Below are positions 17,116-25,631 of a DNA stretch of 64,000 nucleotides, piece after piece. The DNA is from Cystobacterineae bacterium (GTDB taxonomy: Bacteria > Myxococcota > Myxococcia > Myxococcales > Myxococcaceae), in the NCBI GenBank assembly GCA_009782175.1, contig WRKR01000005.1, positions 21,965-85,964 of the forward strand, given 5' to 3'. Within the stretch, counting starts at the first letter, position 1. Every line of letters starts with the position of its first letter. Under the pieces are notes generated by a model that made no database searches, had not been told where the DNA came from, and saw nothing but the letters and a program-made list of their open reading frames with translations. Made by a program: the position numbers and the translations under genes.

Positions 17116-17958
17116 ATGTTTAGGTCCGAAACTGCAGGAGAGAGAGGGTTTTTTGAGGATACAGAGGAATTTGAGGTGGGTTTGTTTGTGGGAGAGAAGG
17201 AGGCAAAGCCTGCGAAGAAAGTAACGCGCGGCAAGGGCGAGACGGAGGGTTTGTCTTTCTATTTAAAAGGTTTGGGTGGCCACAAGCAATTGGCTCGCGA
17301 AGAGGAATATGAGTTGACGCACAGGGCGCGCCGAGGGGATGTTTCTGCGCGGCATGCATTGGCGGCAAGCAACCTTCCTTTTGTGGTGGCCATTGCCAAG
17401 CGTTTTTCCAACCGTGGAGCGAGGTTGGACGACCTGGTGCAGGAGGGCAACGTGGGTTTAATGAAAGCCATTGAGCATTTTGACCCGCAGAAGAATGTTC
17501 GCTTTGCGACTTATGCGGTGTGGTGGATACGGGCTTATATTACACGCTATTTGAAGGACAACCGCAGCCAAGTCCGCGGTGGAGAAGCGGAGCGTGCCTC
17601 TATGGTGGATTTTTCATTAGACAACACCGTGGAAGAAGACTCAGAAACCACTTATTTGGATAGGCTTGAAGACACCAGCCCTACACCCGACAGCTGTTTT
17701 TTGCGCATGGAACAAAACCACGAGGTGGTACAAGCCCTGGGACGCGTGCGCAAACGCCTGGGGGATTTGGGGTGGGATATACTCAAAGAGCGCCTGACGC
17801 AGGACAAACCGAGGACTTTAGAAGAGTTAGGCCAACGCTGGGGTGTTTCCCGGGAGCGTGTGCGCCAAGTGGAGCTTAAAACCAAGAGTTTTCTGGCGCG
17901 CTATTTAAGCTCCATCTACAAAGACGATGAGCTGGACGCCCAAAAGGCAACCGCTTAA
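17116..17958 (+). CDS. rpoH: RNA polymerase sigma factor, RpoH (sigma-32) group
   Basis: 280 residues. After a variable 55-residue N-terminus come regions 2.1-2.4 (NLPFVVAIAKRF, DLVQEGNVGLMKAIEHFDP, RFATYAVWWIRAYITRYL) and regions 4.1-4.2 with the helix-turn-helix TLEELGQRWGVSRERVRQVE. The absence of region 1.1 and the spacing fit the heat-shock/alternative sigma group; myxobacteria have several such sigma-32-like factors, so its regulon may differ from classical heat shock. A strong AGGAGG precedes the ATG. Confidence 0.85.
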   Translation: MFRSETAGERGFFEDTEEFEVGLFVGEKEAKPAKKVTRGKGETEGLSFYLKGLGGHKQLAREEEYELTHRARRGDVSARHALAASNLPFVVAIAKRFSNRGARLDDLVQEGNVGLMKAIEHFDPQKNVRFATYAVWWIRAYITRYLKDNRSQVRGGEAERASMVDFSLDNTVEEDSETTYLDRLEDTSPTPDSCFLRMEQNHEVVQALGRVRKRLGDLGWDILKERLTQDKPRTLEELGQRWGVSRERVRQVELKTKSFLARYLSSIYKDDELDAQKATA

Positions 17959-18308
17959 AAACTCACATCAAAAGCTCAGCCCTCTTTAACCCCCCCCAAA
18001 GCTCCAGGCTCCTGCTTTATAGAGCTGGCCTACCCAGGGAATGAAAGCTTTTTATAGGCCCTCCCTTTATTTTGAAAGCTGTGTTAACCTGGGCTCCACC
18101 TTGGGTGGGGTTTTGGAGCCTGGGTTTTTCAAGCATACGTGGCCATGCTCCAGAGGAGCGGACTTAGCGAAGTTTCAGGCCTGCAAGCTTTTGCTTGTAG
18201 GGCTTGTTCTTTTGTGTTTTTGGAGCCTTAGGCGAAGAGAAAACGGTTGAGAACAGGGGTGGGACGCGTTGTTAGCAAAGCAAGCACATTATGTTGCTGG
18301 AGATGGCC
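17959..18308. other. Intergenic region upstream of Mla operon 1
   Basis: About 350 bp follow the sigma gene. No RNA, repeat or protein signature is evident. The one open frame (18041-18250) lacks a ribosome binding site and any recognisable domain. The Mla operon promoter presumably lies here. Confidence 0.4.
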
Positions 18309-18818
18309 ATGACATTCAGAGGGAGGGCGTTTGTTATAGGGTTTTTGGGTTTATGGGCTTTGTCTTGTGCTCAGGGGCGTTTGAGGGGCGAGGTTTTTGA
18401 GAAGGGGAATTTACGTTACCATGTAGCGAGTGTGGATGTTGCGCATTGGAAGCGCATAGAGGTTTCAGGGAACGACCTGGCCTTTATGAGCTTAGAGGGA
18501 GGGTTTTTGCTCGCCCTCAATTCAAGCTGCAAGGAATATGGAGATCCACCCTTGGAAGTGTTGGTGCAACACTTGTTGATGGGGTTTACGGAGAGGGAGA
18601 AGCTGAAGAGTGAGAGGCGGATGTTGGATGGCCGAGAGGGGTTGCATGCACGCTATATAGCCAAAATGGATGGGGTAGCCCGCGAGTTGGACTTATTTGT
18701 CCTCAAAAAAGACGGTTGTGTTTTTGATCTATCCTACATTGCTCCGCTGGGGAAGGGGGAGCTTTGGCGTGGCACCTTTGAGCGTATGCTTTCTGAATTC
18801 CAGGTGAGGTTTAGATGA
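18309..18818 (+). CDS. Lipoprotein of Mla operon 1, unknown family
   Basis: With the ATG at 18309 (GGAG six bases upstream) it encodes 169 residues. The signal peptide ends in ALSCA, a lipobox. The mature domain is a mixed alpha/beta fold with the segment EGLHARYIAKMDGVARELD and two further cysteines (about 72 and 138). Its stop overlaps the mlaE start as ATGA, so it is co-translated with the lipid transporter. A periplasmic or outer-membrane accessory role is inferred; it is not MlaA, MlaB or MlaC by sequence. Confidence 0.75.
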   Translation: MTFRGRAFVIGFLGLWALSCAQGRLRGEVFEKGNLRYHVASVDVAHWKRIEVSGNDLAFMSLEGGFLLALNSSCKEYGDPPLEVLVQHLLMGFTEREKLKSERRMLDGREGLHARYIAKMDGVARELDLFVLKKDGCVFDLSYIAPLGKGELWRGTFERMLSEFQVRFR

Positions 18819-19606
18819 GGCCCAGGCCTGGTGGGGGAGGGTTGTCTCGGGGAAAATTTCGCATGGTGCAGGTGACGCGTGAGTTGGGCGGCATGGTGTT
18901 GTTGGGAGCGCGTGCTTTAAGGCGAGCGTTTCAGCGTCCATTGGCTTTGGGGGATGTGGCCTACCAAGTGGAGATGTTAGGCATAAAATCCATGTCCATT
19001 GCGCTTTTGACGGCCATTTTCGCGGGGCTGGTTATTACGTTGCAGTTTGCATTTTTTATGGCGCGTTTTGGCGTACAACACTCCGTGGGGAGGGTGGTGG
19101 TGTTGACTTTGTTTAGAGAGTTAGGCCCCGTGCTAACGGCTTTAACCGTAGGCTCTCGCATTGGCTCTGGCATAACGGCTGAATTGGGCTCCATGAAAGT
19201 GACGGAGCAATTGGATGCCATTCGTGCTTTGGGGGCAGATCCGATAAAAAAACTGGTAACGCCGCGGGTTTTAGCTTGTTTGTTGATTTTTCCCGCGTTG
19301 ACTGCGCTTGCGGATGTGGTGGGGCTCATTGCAGGCTCCTGGGTGGTTTATGCGGAATATAACCTCCCTTTCAAAGAGTTTTATCGCACCGCCATAGAGA
19401 CGGCGACGCTGTTGGATTTTACGTCTGGCATTGGCAAGAGTGTTGTTTTCGGTGGCATTATTGGGGTGGTGGGTTGCTACAAGGGTTTTAGCGTCCAAGG
19501 GGGCACCGAAGGGGTTGGGAAAGCGACGACAGAAACGGTGGCCATCACCTCTGTGGTTGTTTGTCTATCCGACTTTTTCTTAACCAAGTTGTTTTTGTCG
19601 CTATGA
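18815..19606 (+). CDS. mlaE: MlaE-type ABC permease (operon 1)
   Basis: 263 residues of the MlaE/TrmE permease family, with a N-terminal interfacial helix (TRELGGMVLLGARAL) and five to six TM segments. The hallmark GSRIGSGITAELGSMKVTEQLDAIRALG and the C-terminal GVGKATTETV are present. MlaE is the inner-membrane channel of the MCE-type system that moves phospholipid between membranes. It is coupled by ATGA overlaps on both sides. Confidence 0.95.
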   Translation: MRPRPGGGGLSRGKFRMVQVTRELGGMVLLGARALRRAFQRPLALGDVAYQVEMLGIKSMSIALLTAIFAGLVITLQFAFFMARFGVQHSVGRVVVLTLFRELGPVLTALTVGSRIGSGITAELGSMKVTEQLDAIRALGADPIKKLVTPRVLACLLIFPALTALADVVGLIAGSWVVYAEYNLPFKEFYRTAIETATLLDFTSGIGKSVVFGGIIGVVGCYKGFSVQGGTEGVGKATTETVAITSVVVCLSDFFLTKLFLSL

Positions 19607-20352
19607 AACAGGAGCCTCTTATACGCTTTGAGGATTTGCATTTGGCCTTTGGCGACAACCCGGTGTATGAGGGTTTGTCGCTGACCGTCTATCGCGGCCA
19701 AACTTTGGCTGTTATTGGGGGCTCTGGCTGTGGAAAAAGCGTGTTGCTCAAATGCCTCATTGGGCTCCTCTACCCCAACAGGGGCAGGGTTTTTTATGAG
19801 GACATTGAGGTTTCTCAGCTGCCGGAGCAAAAGCTTCGCTCCATCCGCAAAGACATTGCGATGGTTTTCCAAAGTGCTGCTTTGTTTGATTCCTTGTCTG
19901 TGGGAGAAAACCTTGCCTACCCTTTGCGTGAACATATGCCCCACCTGTCTGAGAAAGAAATGTCGGCGCGTGTTGCGCAGACTTTGGAGCTGGTGAACTT
20001 GCCCGGCATTGAGCGCATGCAACCGGCTGAGCTATCCGGAGGCATGCGCAAGCGCGTAGGCTTGGCGCGTGCCATTATGACGAGCCCCAAAGTCATTTTG
20101 TGGGATGAGCCGACGACGGGTTTGGATCCGATCAGCACGCGGATAATTGACGAGTTGATTATTTCCATGAAGAAGCATTTAGGTTGCACCTCCATTGTGG
20201 TGACGCATGATATGAACAGTGTTTTTCGAGTCGCTGACAGCATAGCCATGTTAGCTCATCGAAAAATTGTGGCCTCGGGGAGTGTAGAGCAGATGCGAAG
20301 GTCGACAAACCCGGATGTGTGTGCATTTTTTGGTGCGGGAGAAAACAGATGA
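19603..20352 (+). CDS. mlaF: MlaF-type ABC ATPase (operon 1)
   Basis: 249 residues, with Walker A GGSGCGKS (39-46), signature LSGGMRK (144-150), Walker B VILWDEP (164-170) and the MlaF-typical FQSAALFDSLSVGEN. It powers MlaE. The ATG at 19603 overlaps the mlaE stop as ATGA, which fixes the start; a longer in-frame start exists but is not needed. Confidence 0.95.
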   Translation: MKQEPLIRFEDLHLAFGDNPVYEGLSLTVYRGQTLAVIGGSGCGKSVLLKCLIGLLYPNRGRVFYEDIEVSQLPEQKLRSIRKDIAMVFQSAALFDSLSVGENLAYPLREHMPHLSEKEMSARVAQTLELVNLPGIERMQPAELSGGMRKRVGLARAIMTSPKVILWDEPTTGLDPISTRIIDELIISMKKHLGCTSIVVTHDMNSVFRVADSIAMLAHRKIVASGSVEQMRRSTNPDVCAFFGAGENR

Positions 20353-21479
20353 GCAACCCTTCTGAGCGAGAGCGCTCTCTCATATGGAGAGCGGGAATTT
20401 TTGTAGGTGCGGGTTTGTTGCTTTCGGGGCTTGTCATTTTTCTTTTGGGGAAGGAGCGTGGGCTTTTTGGCGATCAAATCCCCTACCATACTGCTTTTGC
20501 GAGTGTGGACGGGTTGCAGATAAATTCTCCGGTGCGGCTGGGAGGAATGTCCGTAGGAAGGGTGAAGAAAATTGAATTTTCTGACAACCTGCATGACTCT
20601 AGAATTCGCATTGAGTTTGAGGTGCAAAAGGCCTATGCGGACCGCATCCGCGAGGACTCTGTGGTGCGCATTGTCAGCCGTGGTGTATTGGGTGACAAAG
20701 CCATGGATGTCAGCATTGGCTCTCCTGACAAACCCATGGCAAAGCGCAATGCATTTTTGGAGGCGGGGGCTTCTGGGGATGTGACGGCCTTGTTGAACAG
20801 GGCAGGAGAAATTATAGACAATGTCGTAGACATTACGCGGGGGGTGAAGGGTGGGGTTGACGTTTATGCAGATCCAACACTTGCCAAAAACCTAGCGGGG
20901 GTTTTGGATTCTTTGAATGCGGTGCTTTCTGGAATTCAATCAGGCCCGGGTGTTTTGCATACGTTAATTTTTGACAAGCAACTGGGTGAAGACACCAAAA
21001 CCGTGTTGAGGGAGTTGTCTTCTTCGGTGGTGAAATTGGATGCAGCTTTGAAGAATGTGGACGCCTTGGTTTCAGAAGTCCGCAAAGGCGAGGGGCTGGT
21101 GGGGGCCTTGCTGAACGACAAAAAGACGGTTTTGGCATTTCAGTCCCTGGGGGATGCTGCTTCTGAGTTGGCCAGTTTGTTAAAGGTATCGAGGGAAAAT
21201 TCAGATGGGGCCATTCACCGCTTGGTTTATGGGGATTCGGCACCTCTCATTGACAGTTTGGCTGCCTCAGCTGCGGATTTGAGGGCGATTATGGGCAAAG
21301 TACGTTCAGGTGAAGGCTCTCTGGGTGCCATTGTGAATGATCCATCCGTTTATGAAGATCTCAAAGAAATTTTGGGAAACATCAAACGCAACCGTCTTTT
21401 GCGGGGGCTTGTGCGCCTTTCCATCAGCCACGGAGAGGATTTTGAGCAATTAGGAGAGGCAACGCCTTCTAAAAATTAG
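20349..21479 (+). CDS. mlaD: MlaD/MCE-domain substrate-binding protein (operon 1)
   Basis: 376 residues with one N-terminal TM (about 14-38), then an MCE domain (about 45-130; SVDGLQINSPVRLGGMSVGRV and SRGVLGDKAMDVSIG) and a helical C-terminus. MlaD forms the hexameric periplasmic ring of the lipid transporter. The ATGA overlap with mlaF fixes the start. The TAG stop is part of a half-unit of the inverted-repeat family (TAGACCG), so the repeat marks the gene end. Confidence 0.93.
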   Translation: MSNPSERERSLIWRAGIFVGAGLLLSGLVIFLLGKERGLFGDQIPYHTAFASVDGLQINSPVRLGGMSVGRVKKIEFSDNLHDSRIRIEFEVQKAYADRIREDSVVRIVSRGVLGDKAMDVSIGSPDKPMAKRNAFLEAGASGDVTALLNRAGEIIDNVVDITRGVKGGVDVYADPTLAKNLAGVLDSLNAVLSGIQSGPGVLHTLIFDKQLGEDTKTVLRELSSSVVKLDAALKNVDALVSEVRKGEGLVGALLNDKKTVLAFQSLGDAASELASLLKVSRENSDGAIHRLVYGDSAPLIDSLAASAADLRAIMGKVRSGEGSLGAIVNDPSVYEDLKEILGNIKRNRLLRGLVRLSISHGEDFEQLGEATPSKN

Positions 21480-21523
21480 ACCGTTTCAAAGTTGAAGTGC
21501 GTCTGCCGACCGGCTTCAATGGG
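21477..21523. repeat. Partial copy of the inverted-repeat element (left half)
   Basis: tagaccgtttcaaagttgaa followed by a degraded gaccggcttcaat matches the half-unit and left end of the elements at 16710 and 24483. It supplies the TAG stop of mlaD. Confidence 0.65.
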
Positions 21524-21540
21524 ACAAGAGCATGAGAGCA

Positions 21541-22353
21541 TTAAAGGGGGCAGCGCATTTTTAAAGCCAAAAATTGCGCATGGGAGGTTTGCATGCAGCC
21601 CAAATTGCGGTGGCTGTGCTTTCCGTGAAAGTCACTCCCGCCCGTGCAGACAAGTCGAAAATGGTTGGCTACAAATGTCCAGTGTTTGCATTCTTCAAAG
21701 GAATGCTCTGGGTGGTTGGCTTCAATTCCATCCAAACCGTGCTGACACAGCTCTTCAATGTCCTGGGTGCTAAACTGGCTGACACTGGGGTGAGCGAGGG
21801 TTGCAGTCCCCTTGGCCTGGTGTACCCAGGCAATGGCTTGCATGGTTGAAGTTTGTGTCAGCGGAAGCCAAGCCGGTTTTCCTGCTTTCAAATAAAGCTC
21901 AAAAGCCGCATAGACGTTTTTGCAAATACCTTTTTTCACCAAGGCTTGTGCCAAATGAGAGCGAGAAAACCTTCCTTGAGGAGAGAGTGCGGCAACCTCT
22001 TCTATGGCCAATGAAATATGGAGCTCCTCCAATTTTTTGAGCATGCCTTCCATGCGTTGCTTTCGAGCTGTTTGCATGTGTTGGCATACGGCAAGAAGGC
22101 TTGCATTGCTTGGATCCACAAAATGGCCCAGCAAATGGACTTCACGCCCGTTGAATTGTGTTGAAAGCTCTATACCTGGAACAATTTCCAGCCCTTTGCC
22201 TTTTGCCGCCTCTTTGGCCTGTGCAATCCCATCCAGCGTATCATGGTCCGTCACCGCAAGAATGTGGATTCCTGTTTTTTGGGCCAAGTCCACAAGAGCA
22301 GCAGGGGCATGCTCCCCATCACTGAAATGCGTATGAGTGTGTAAGTCGATCAT
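21541..22353 (-). CDS. PHP-domain phosphoesterase (RnmAM/YciV-like)
   Basis: 270 residues beginning MIDLHTHTHFSDG, the metal-binding motif I of PHP domains; further motifs are AVTDHDT, PGIELS and the C-terminal GGSDFHG. Homologues such as E. coli RnmAM/YciV hydrolyse 3',5'-bisphosphonucleotides or trim 5' ends of RNA. A longer in-frame start would overlap the divergent Rrf2 gene and adds no conserved sequence, so 22353 is preferred. It converges with mlaD across a partial repeat copy. Confidence 0.9.
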   Translation of the reverse strand: MIDLHTHTHFSDGEHAPAALVDLAQKTGIHILAVTDHDTLDGIAQAKEAAKGKGLEIVPGIELSTQFNGREVHLLGHFVDPSNASLLAVCQHMQTARKQRMEGMLKKLEELHISLAIEEVAALSPQGRFSRSHLAQALVKKGICKNVYAAFELYLKAGKPAWLPLTQTSTMQAIAWVHQAKGTATLAHPSVSQFSTQDIEELCQHGLDGIEANHPEHSFEECKHWTFVANHFRLVCTGGSDFHGKHSHRNLGCMQTSHAQFLALKMRCPL

Positions 22354-22394
22354 CGGTTGATTCTCTAAGCTAGCTCTGCCAACCTTGATGTGAA

Positions 22395-22820
22395 ATGCAA
22401 CCCGTTTCTCGAAAACTTGAATATGGCCTTCGCGCCATGTTGTTTTTAGCAGCCCAAGAAGAAGGCCGTGTGCTGCCTTTTCGAGAGGTGGCTCGCCAGA
22501 TGGATGTGCCGGAAGACTTTTTGGCCAAAATTTTGAAAACGCTTGTCCGCAAAAAGTTGTTATATTCAACGCGGGGGCCCAAAGGGGGATTTGCGCTGGC
22601 GAAGCCGGCTTCGCAAATCAGCTTTTTGGATGTGATTGAGGCTGTACAAGGGCCCATACAGTTGAATTTGTGCACAGACAACCATGAGGCTTGCCATTTT
22701 GGAGAAGCCTGTACCATGTGGGGCGTCTGGCGGCTTGGGCAGGAGCGGATGATGGAGGTTTATAGGGCGGCGAAGTTGGACAAACTGGCCATGAGGGGCT
22801 TTGTGGATAGGGCCGTCTAG
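22395..22820 (+). CDS. Rrf2/IscR-family transcriptional regulator
   Basis: 141 residues. A winged helix-turn-helix (LEYGLRAMLFLAAQ, PEDFLAKILKTL, GPKGGFALAKP) is followed by three cysteines spaced C-x6-C-x5-C (LCTDNHEACHFGEAC), like the [2Fe-2S] ligands of IscR or NsrR. It probably senses Fe-S status, oxidants or NO. It is 75 bp upstream of, and may be co-transcribed with, the deoxyhypusine-synthase-like gene, with no isc or suf genes in the window. Confidence 0.9.
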   Translation: MQPVSRKLEYGLRAMLFLAAQEEGRVLPFREVARQMDVPEDFLAKILKTLVRKKLLYSTRGPKGGFALAKPASQISFLDVIEAVQGPIQLNLCTDNHEACHFGEACTMWGVWRLGQERMMEVYRAAKLDKLAMRGFVDRAV

Positions 22821-22894
22821 GCTTTTGCATTTTTTCCTTGTCCGCCCTTCAGGCCGGCTATATCGACGAAGGAGACTGCAACTTTAAACCCCAT

Positions 22895-24115
22895 ATGAAA
22901 CGGTTGGCTGAAGACATGACGAAAAGCTTGAAAGCCCAATATGAGAGAGCAAGAAGGGTAGATCCCCAGCCCATTACGGGCAAGGAGACGACGGCGCAGC
23001 TGTTGGAGCAGGCCTTTGGTGCCTATGTGGGAAGGCAAGAGCGCATTGCCTTTGAGCTGATGCAGCGCAGTTTGCAAGAGAATGCAGCTGTATTTTTGAC
23101 GTTGTCCGGAGCGATGACGCCGGCAGGCCTGCACCAGTCCTGTTTAATTCCGCTCATTGAGTCCGGAGCCATTTCAGTGCTTTCAACCACGGGCGCAAAC
23201 CTCTACCACGATGCGCACCGGGTTATTGGGCATGCCATTCGCGAAGTAAACCCCAATGCGGGGGATTTGCAGTTTCGCCTCTCTCGCATTATCCGCATTT
23301 ATGACTTGGGCTTCTGGGAAGAAGTACTCATAGATACGGACAAGCTTTTTTCAGCCTTGTTGATGCGGCCAGAGTTTCAGCGCAAAATGACAACGCCCCA
23401 ATTCCACGCTCTGTTGGGCAAAGCGATGGCCGACATAGAGCGCAAGCTTCGCGTCCCCAAGCCCTCGCTGCTCTCCACCTGCTATAAGCACGCGGTGCCC
23501 ATTTTTGTAGGGGCAGTGCAGGATGGCTCCATTTTCCTCAACGCCGTGAAATTAAAACGCCTGCTGGGGGAAGCCTTTGCCTTTGAAATTGACACGCTTG
23601 AAGATGTATTTTCCATGGCGGCGCTTCAGCACCATTGCAGAAACCAAGGCTCCAAGCGCATGGCCATTTGGATTTTGGGAGGGGGCGTCCCCAAAAATTA
23701 TACCTTGCAAGGCGAGCCTTTGCTGGACCAAATTCTCCATATTCCGGCCGGTGGTTTTGACATAGACTTGCAGTTTTGCGTTGACCCCGTGGACAACGGT
23801 GCTTTGTCCAGCTGCCCTGCAGGAGAAGGGCACACATGGGGGAAAGTTTCCATGGAAGCGGTGGAGCGAGGCTCTGTCTATGTGCATACGGATGTGACAG
23901 CCGTATTCCCCTGGTTGACGCACGCCTTGCTTTCAAAGCGGAATTTACGCAGAAAACCCATGCGTTTGATGGAGCACATGGACCAAGCCATCAGCACCCT
24001 GGACAGGGCTGTGCGCCGTCGCAAAAACACTTTGCAAGAGACACTTTTTTGGGAACTCCCCCAGAAGAAAGCCGCGGCCAAGCCCCGCGGGCCCAAAAAA
24101 CCCTCGCGCCCATAA
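22895..24115 (+). CDS. Deoxyhypusine-synthase-like enzyme
   Basis: About 406 residues of the deoxyhypusine synthase family. Visible features are an NAD-binding region (LSGAMTPAG, VLSTTGANLYHD) and the segment ILGGGVPKNY holding the presumed active-site lysine. Bacteria lack eIF5A, and bacterial relatives are thought to transfer an aminobutyl group in polyamine synthesis (for example homospermidine), so that is the inferred role. The start is uncertain: a TTG at 22838 would add 19 residues, but neither start has a clear ribosome binding site. It follows the Rrf2 regulator. Confidence 0.85.
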   Translation: MKRLAEDMTKSLKAQYERARRVDPQPITGKETTAQLLEQAFGAYVGRQERIAFELMQRSLQENAAVFLTLSGAMTPAGLHQSCLIPLIESGAISVLSTTGANLYHDAHRVIGHAIREVNPNAGDLQFRLSRIIRIYDLGFWEEVLIDTDKLFSALLMRPEFQRKMTTPQFHALLGKAMADIERKLRVPKPSLLSTCYKHAVPIFVGAVQDGSIFLNAVKLKRLLGEAFAFEIDTLEDVFSMAALQHHCRNQGSKRMAIWILGGGVPKNYTLQGEPLLDQILHIPAGGFDIDLQFCVDPVDNGALSSCPAGEGHTWGKVSMEAVERGSVYVHTDVTAVFPWLTHALLSKRNLRRKPMRLMEHMDQAISTLDRAVRRRKNTLQETLFWELPQKKAAAKPRGPKKPSRP

Positions 24116-24155
24116 ACACCCCGGCTTTTTAAAAATACGGGCTTATATTTGGTGA

Positions 24156-24500
24156 ATGGAAAGAGAAAACGAGCGACGAGCGGAGCAGAGGGTTTCAGCC
24201 ACCCTTGAAGTACGTTTTGAAAGTGTTGAAGAGGCTGCCCGCATGTTTAAAACCTACTCGCTGAACCTGTCCCCCGGAGGCATTTGCATCCGCAGCACGC
24301 GCCACCACAAACCAGGGGAGCTTTTGCGCTTGTCTCTGGAGCTGGGCAAAGAGAAGTTTGAATTGAGAGGCAAAGTGGCTTGGGCCCAGGAGAATGTTAT
24401 GGGTATACGTTTTGAAGGCATGTCCCCTGCAGAGAGGTTGCGTTTGGCGGCGGCTTTGGGGACGGCCAAGCTGACTTCAACCAGACCGCTTCAAAGTTAA
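24156..24500 (+). CDS. PilZ-domain protein
   Basis: 114 residues, a single PilZ domain with the c-di-GMP-binding elements RRAEQR (about 7-12) and NLSPGGICI (about 44-52). It is probably a small c-di-GMP receptor or adaptor. Its last codons (RPLQS and stop) are encoded by the half-unit of the inverted-repeat element, suggesting that insertion or recombination of the repeat reshaped the 3' end. Confidence 0.88.
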   Translation: MERENERRAEQRVSATLEVRFESVEEAARMFKTYSLNLSPGGICIRSTRHHKPGELLRLSLELGKEKFELRGKVAWAQENVMGIRFEGMSPAERLRLAAALGTAKLTSTRPLQS

Positions 24501-24638
24501 ATTGATTTTCCAGACCGGTTTCAATTTGACATGAGGTCGAGGCGGGCGAGGATTTCGCGATGGGAGTGCACTTAAGTGCATGACCTGAGCGAAACCGGAG
24601 CCCAACGAAGAGATCATGTCAAAGTGGAAGCGGTCTAG
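24483..24638. repeat. Inverted-repeat element, full copy 2
   Basis: A half-unit (24483-24511) is followed by the 125-bp core (24512-24636). The arms are AGACCGGTTTCAATTTGACA and, on the other strand, AGACCGCTTCCACTTTGACA. It lies between two convergent genes and provides the stop codons of both the PilZ gene (TAA) and nadA (TAG). Confidence 0.85.
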
Positions 24639-25552
24639 CTCCACTCCAGCATCAGCTTGAGGGGAGCCAAGGCCTTTTGCCTGAAAGCCTCGGGAAGCTC
24701 CAACTGTGGAGAGCGGTTTTTCATGCACGCAAAGAGTTTTTCCATGGTGTTAAGCTTCATATGGGGGCAGGTATTGCAGGGGCAGCCATTGTCAGCAGGC
24801 GGGGAAATAAACTGCTTATGGGGGGCTGCTTTTTTCATTTGGTGCAAAATGCCTGGCTCCGTAACCACAATAAACAGGCTTTCAACGCCTCGGGTGACGC
24901 GCTCCAAAAGCTGTGCTGTGGAGCCGATAAAGTCAGCATGCATCAGCACAGCCTCCTCGCACTCGGGGTGGGCGACAACGAGGGCCTGAGGGTTTTCATG
25001 CTTGAGTTGGACCAGTTTTTTTTCGCTGAACATTTCATGGACAATGCAGCTGCCGGGCCACAAAAGCATGTCGCGCCCGGTTTGCTGCATAACATAGCGT
25101 CCCAAATGCCTATCCGGCGCAAAGAGGATGGGGCGGTTTTGAGGAATGCGGCTGACAATTTTAACCGCGTTTGAGCTTGTACAAATAACGTCGCTTTGGG
25201 CTTTTACTGCAGCTGAGGAATTGACATAGGTGACGACGAAGCAGCCCTCATGCTGTGCTTTGAATGCGGCAAAAGCCTCCGGTGGACAGCGATCTGCCAA
25301 GGAGCAACCTGCATTCAAATCCGGAAGCAACACCAACTTGCCCGGGTTTAATATTTTGGCTGTTTCCGCCATGAAGTGCACGCCGCAAAAGACAATGGTA
25401 TCCGCCGTTGTTTGGGCGGCTTGCTGGGCCAGAGCCAAGCTATCGCCCACAAAGTCCGCGCAATCCTGAATTTCGCTTTCTTGATAATAGTGAGCCAGGA
25501 CAACGGCATTCAACTCGCGTTTTAGCTTTTGAATTTTGTTTTCAAGGTCCAT
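24635..25552 (-). CDS. nadA: Quinolinate synthase A
   Basis: 305 residues. It condenses iminoaspartate with dihydroxyacetone phosphate to quinolinate for NAD synthesis, using a [4Fe-4S] cluster. Seen are [11 protein letters not shown] near the start, Cys83 in [12 protein letters not shown], further cysteines and the C-terminal [17 protein letters not shown]. The ATG at 25552 fits the family length; an in-frame extension upstream has no homology. The stop TAG belongs to the inverted-repeat element. nadB and nadC are not in the window. Confidence 0.95.
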   Translation of the reverse strand: MDLENKIQKLKRELNAVVLAHYYQESEIQDCADFVGDSLALAQQAAQTTADTIVFCGVHFMAETAKILNPGKLVLLPDLNAGCSLADRCPPEAFAAFKAQHEGCFVVTYVNSSAAVKAQSDVICTSSNAVKIVSRIPQNRPILFAPDRHLGRYVMQQTGRDMLLWPGSCIVHEMFSEKKLVQLKHENPQALVVAHPECEEAVLMHADFIGSTAQLLERVTRGVESLFIVVTEPGILHQMKKAAPHKQFISPPADNGCPCNTCPHMKLNTMEKLFACMKNRSPQLELPEAFRQKALAPLKLMLEWS

Positions 25553-25631
25553 GGAGGTGTCGTCAAAAGGTGCGGATGAAGAGAGAGGGCTAGGGTGAAG
25601 GCGCAAGCAAAGGTTATGGCGAGGGTGAGGA

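Noticed and set aside
18041..18250. 69-codon open frame between the sigma factor gene and Mla operon 1
   Set aside because: There is no ribosome binding site, no domain and an unremarkable composition; it looks like chance.
16744..24636. CRISPR array or insertion sequence as explanation for the inverted repeats
   Set aside because: The copies are far apart, not regularly spaced, and no transposase or cas gene is present; terminal direct target duplications were not evident.
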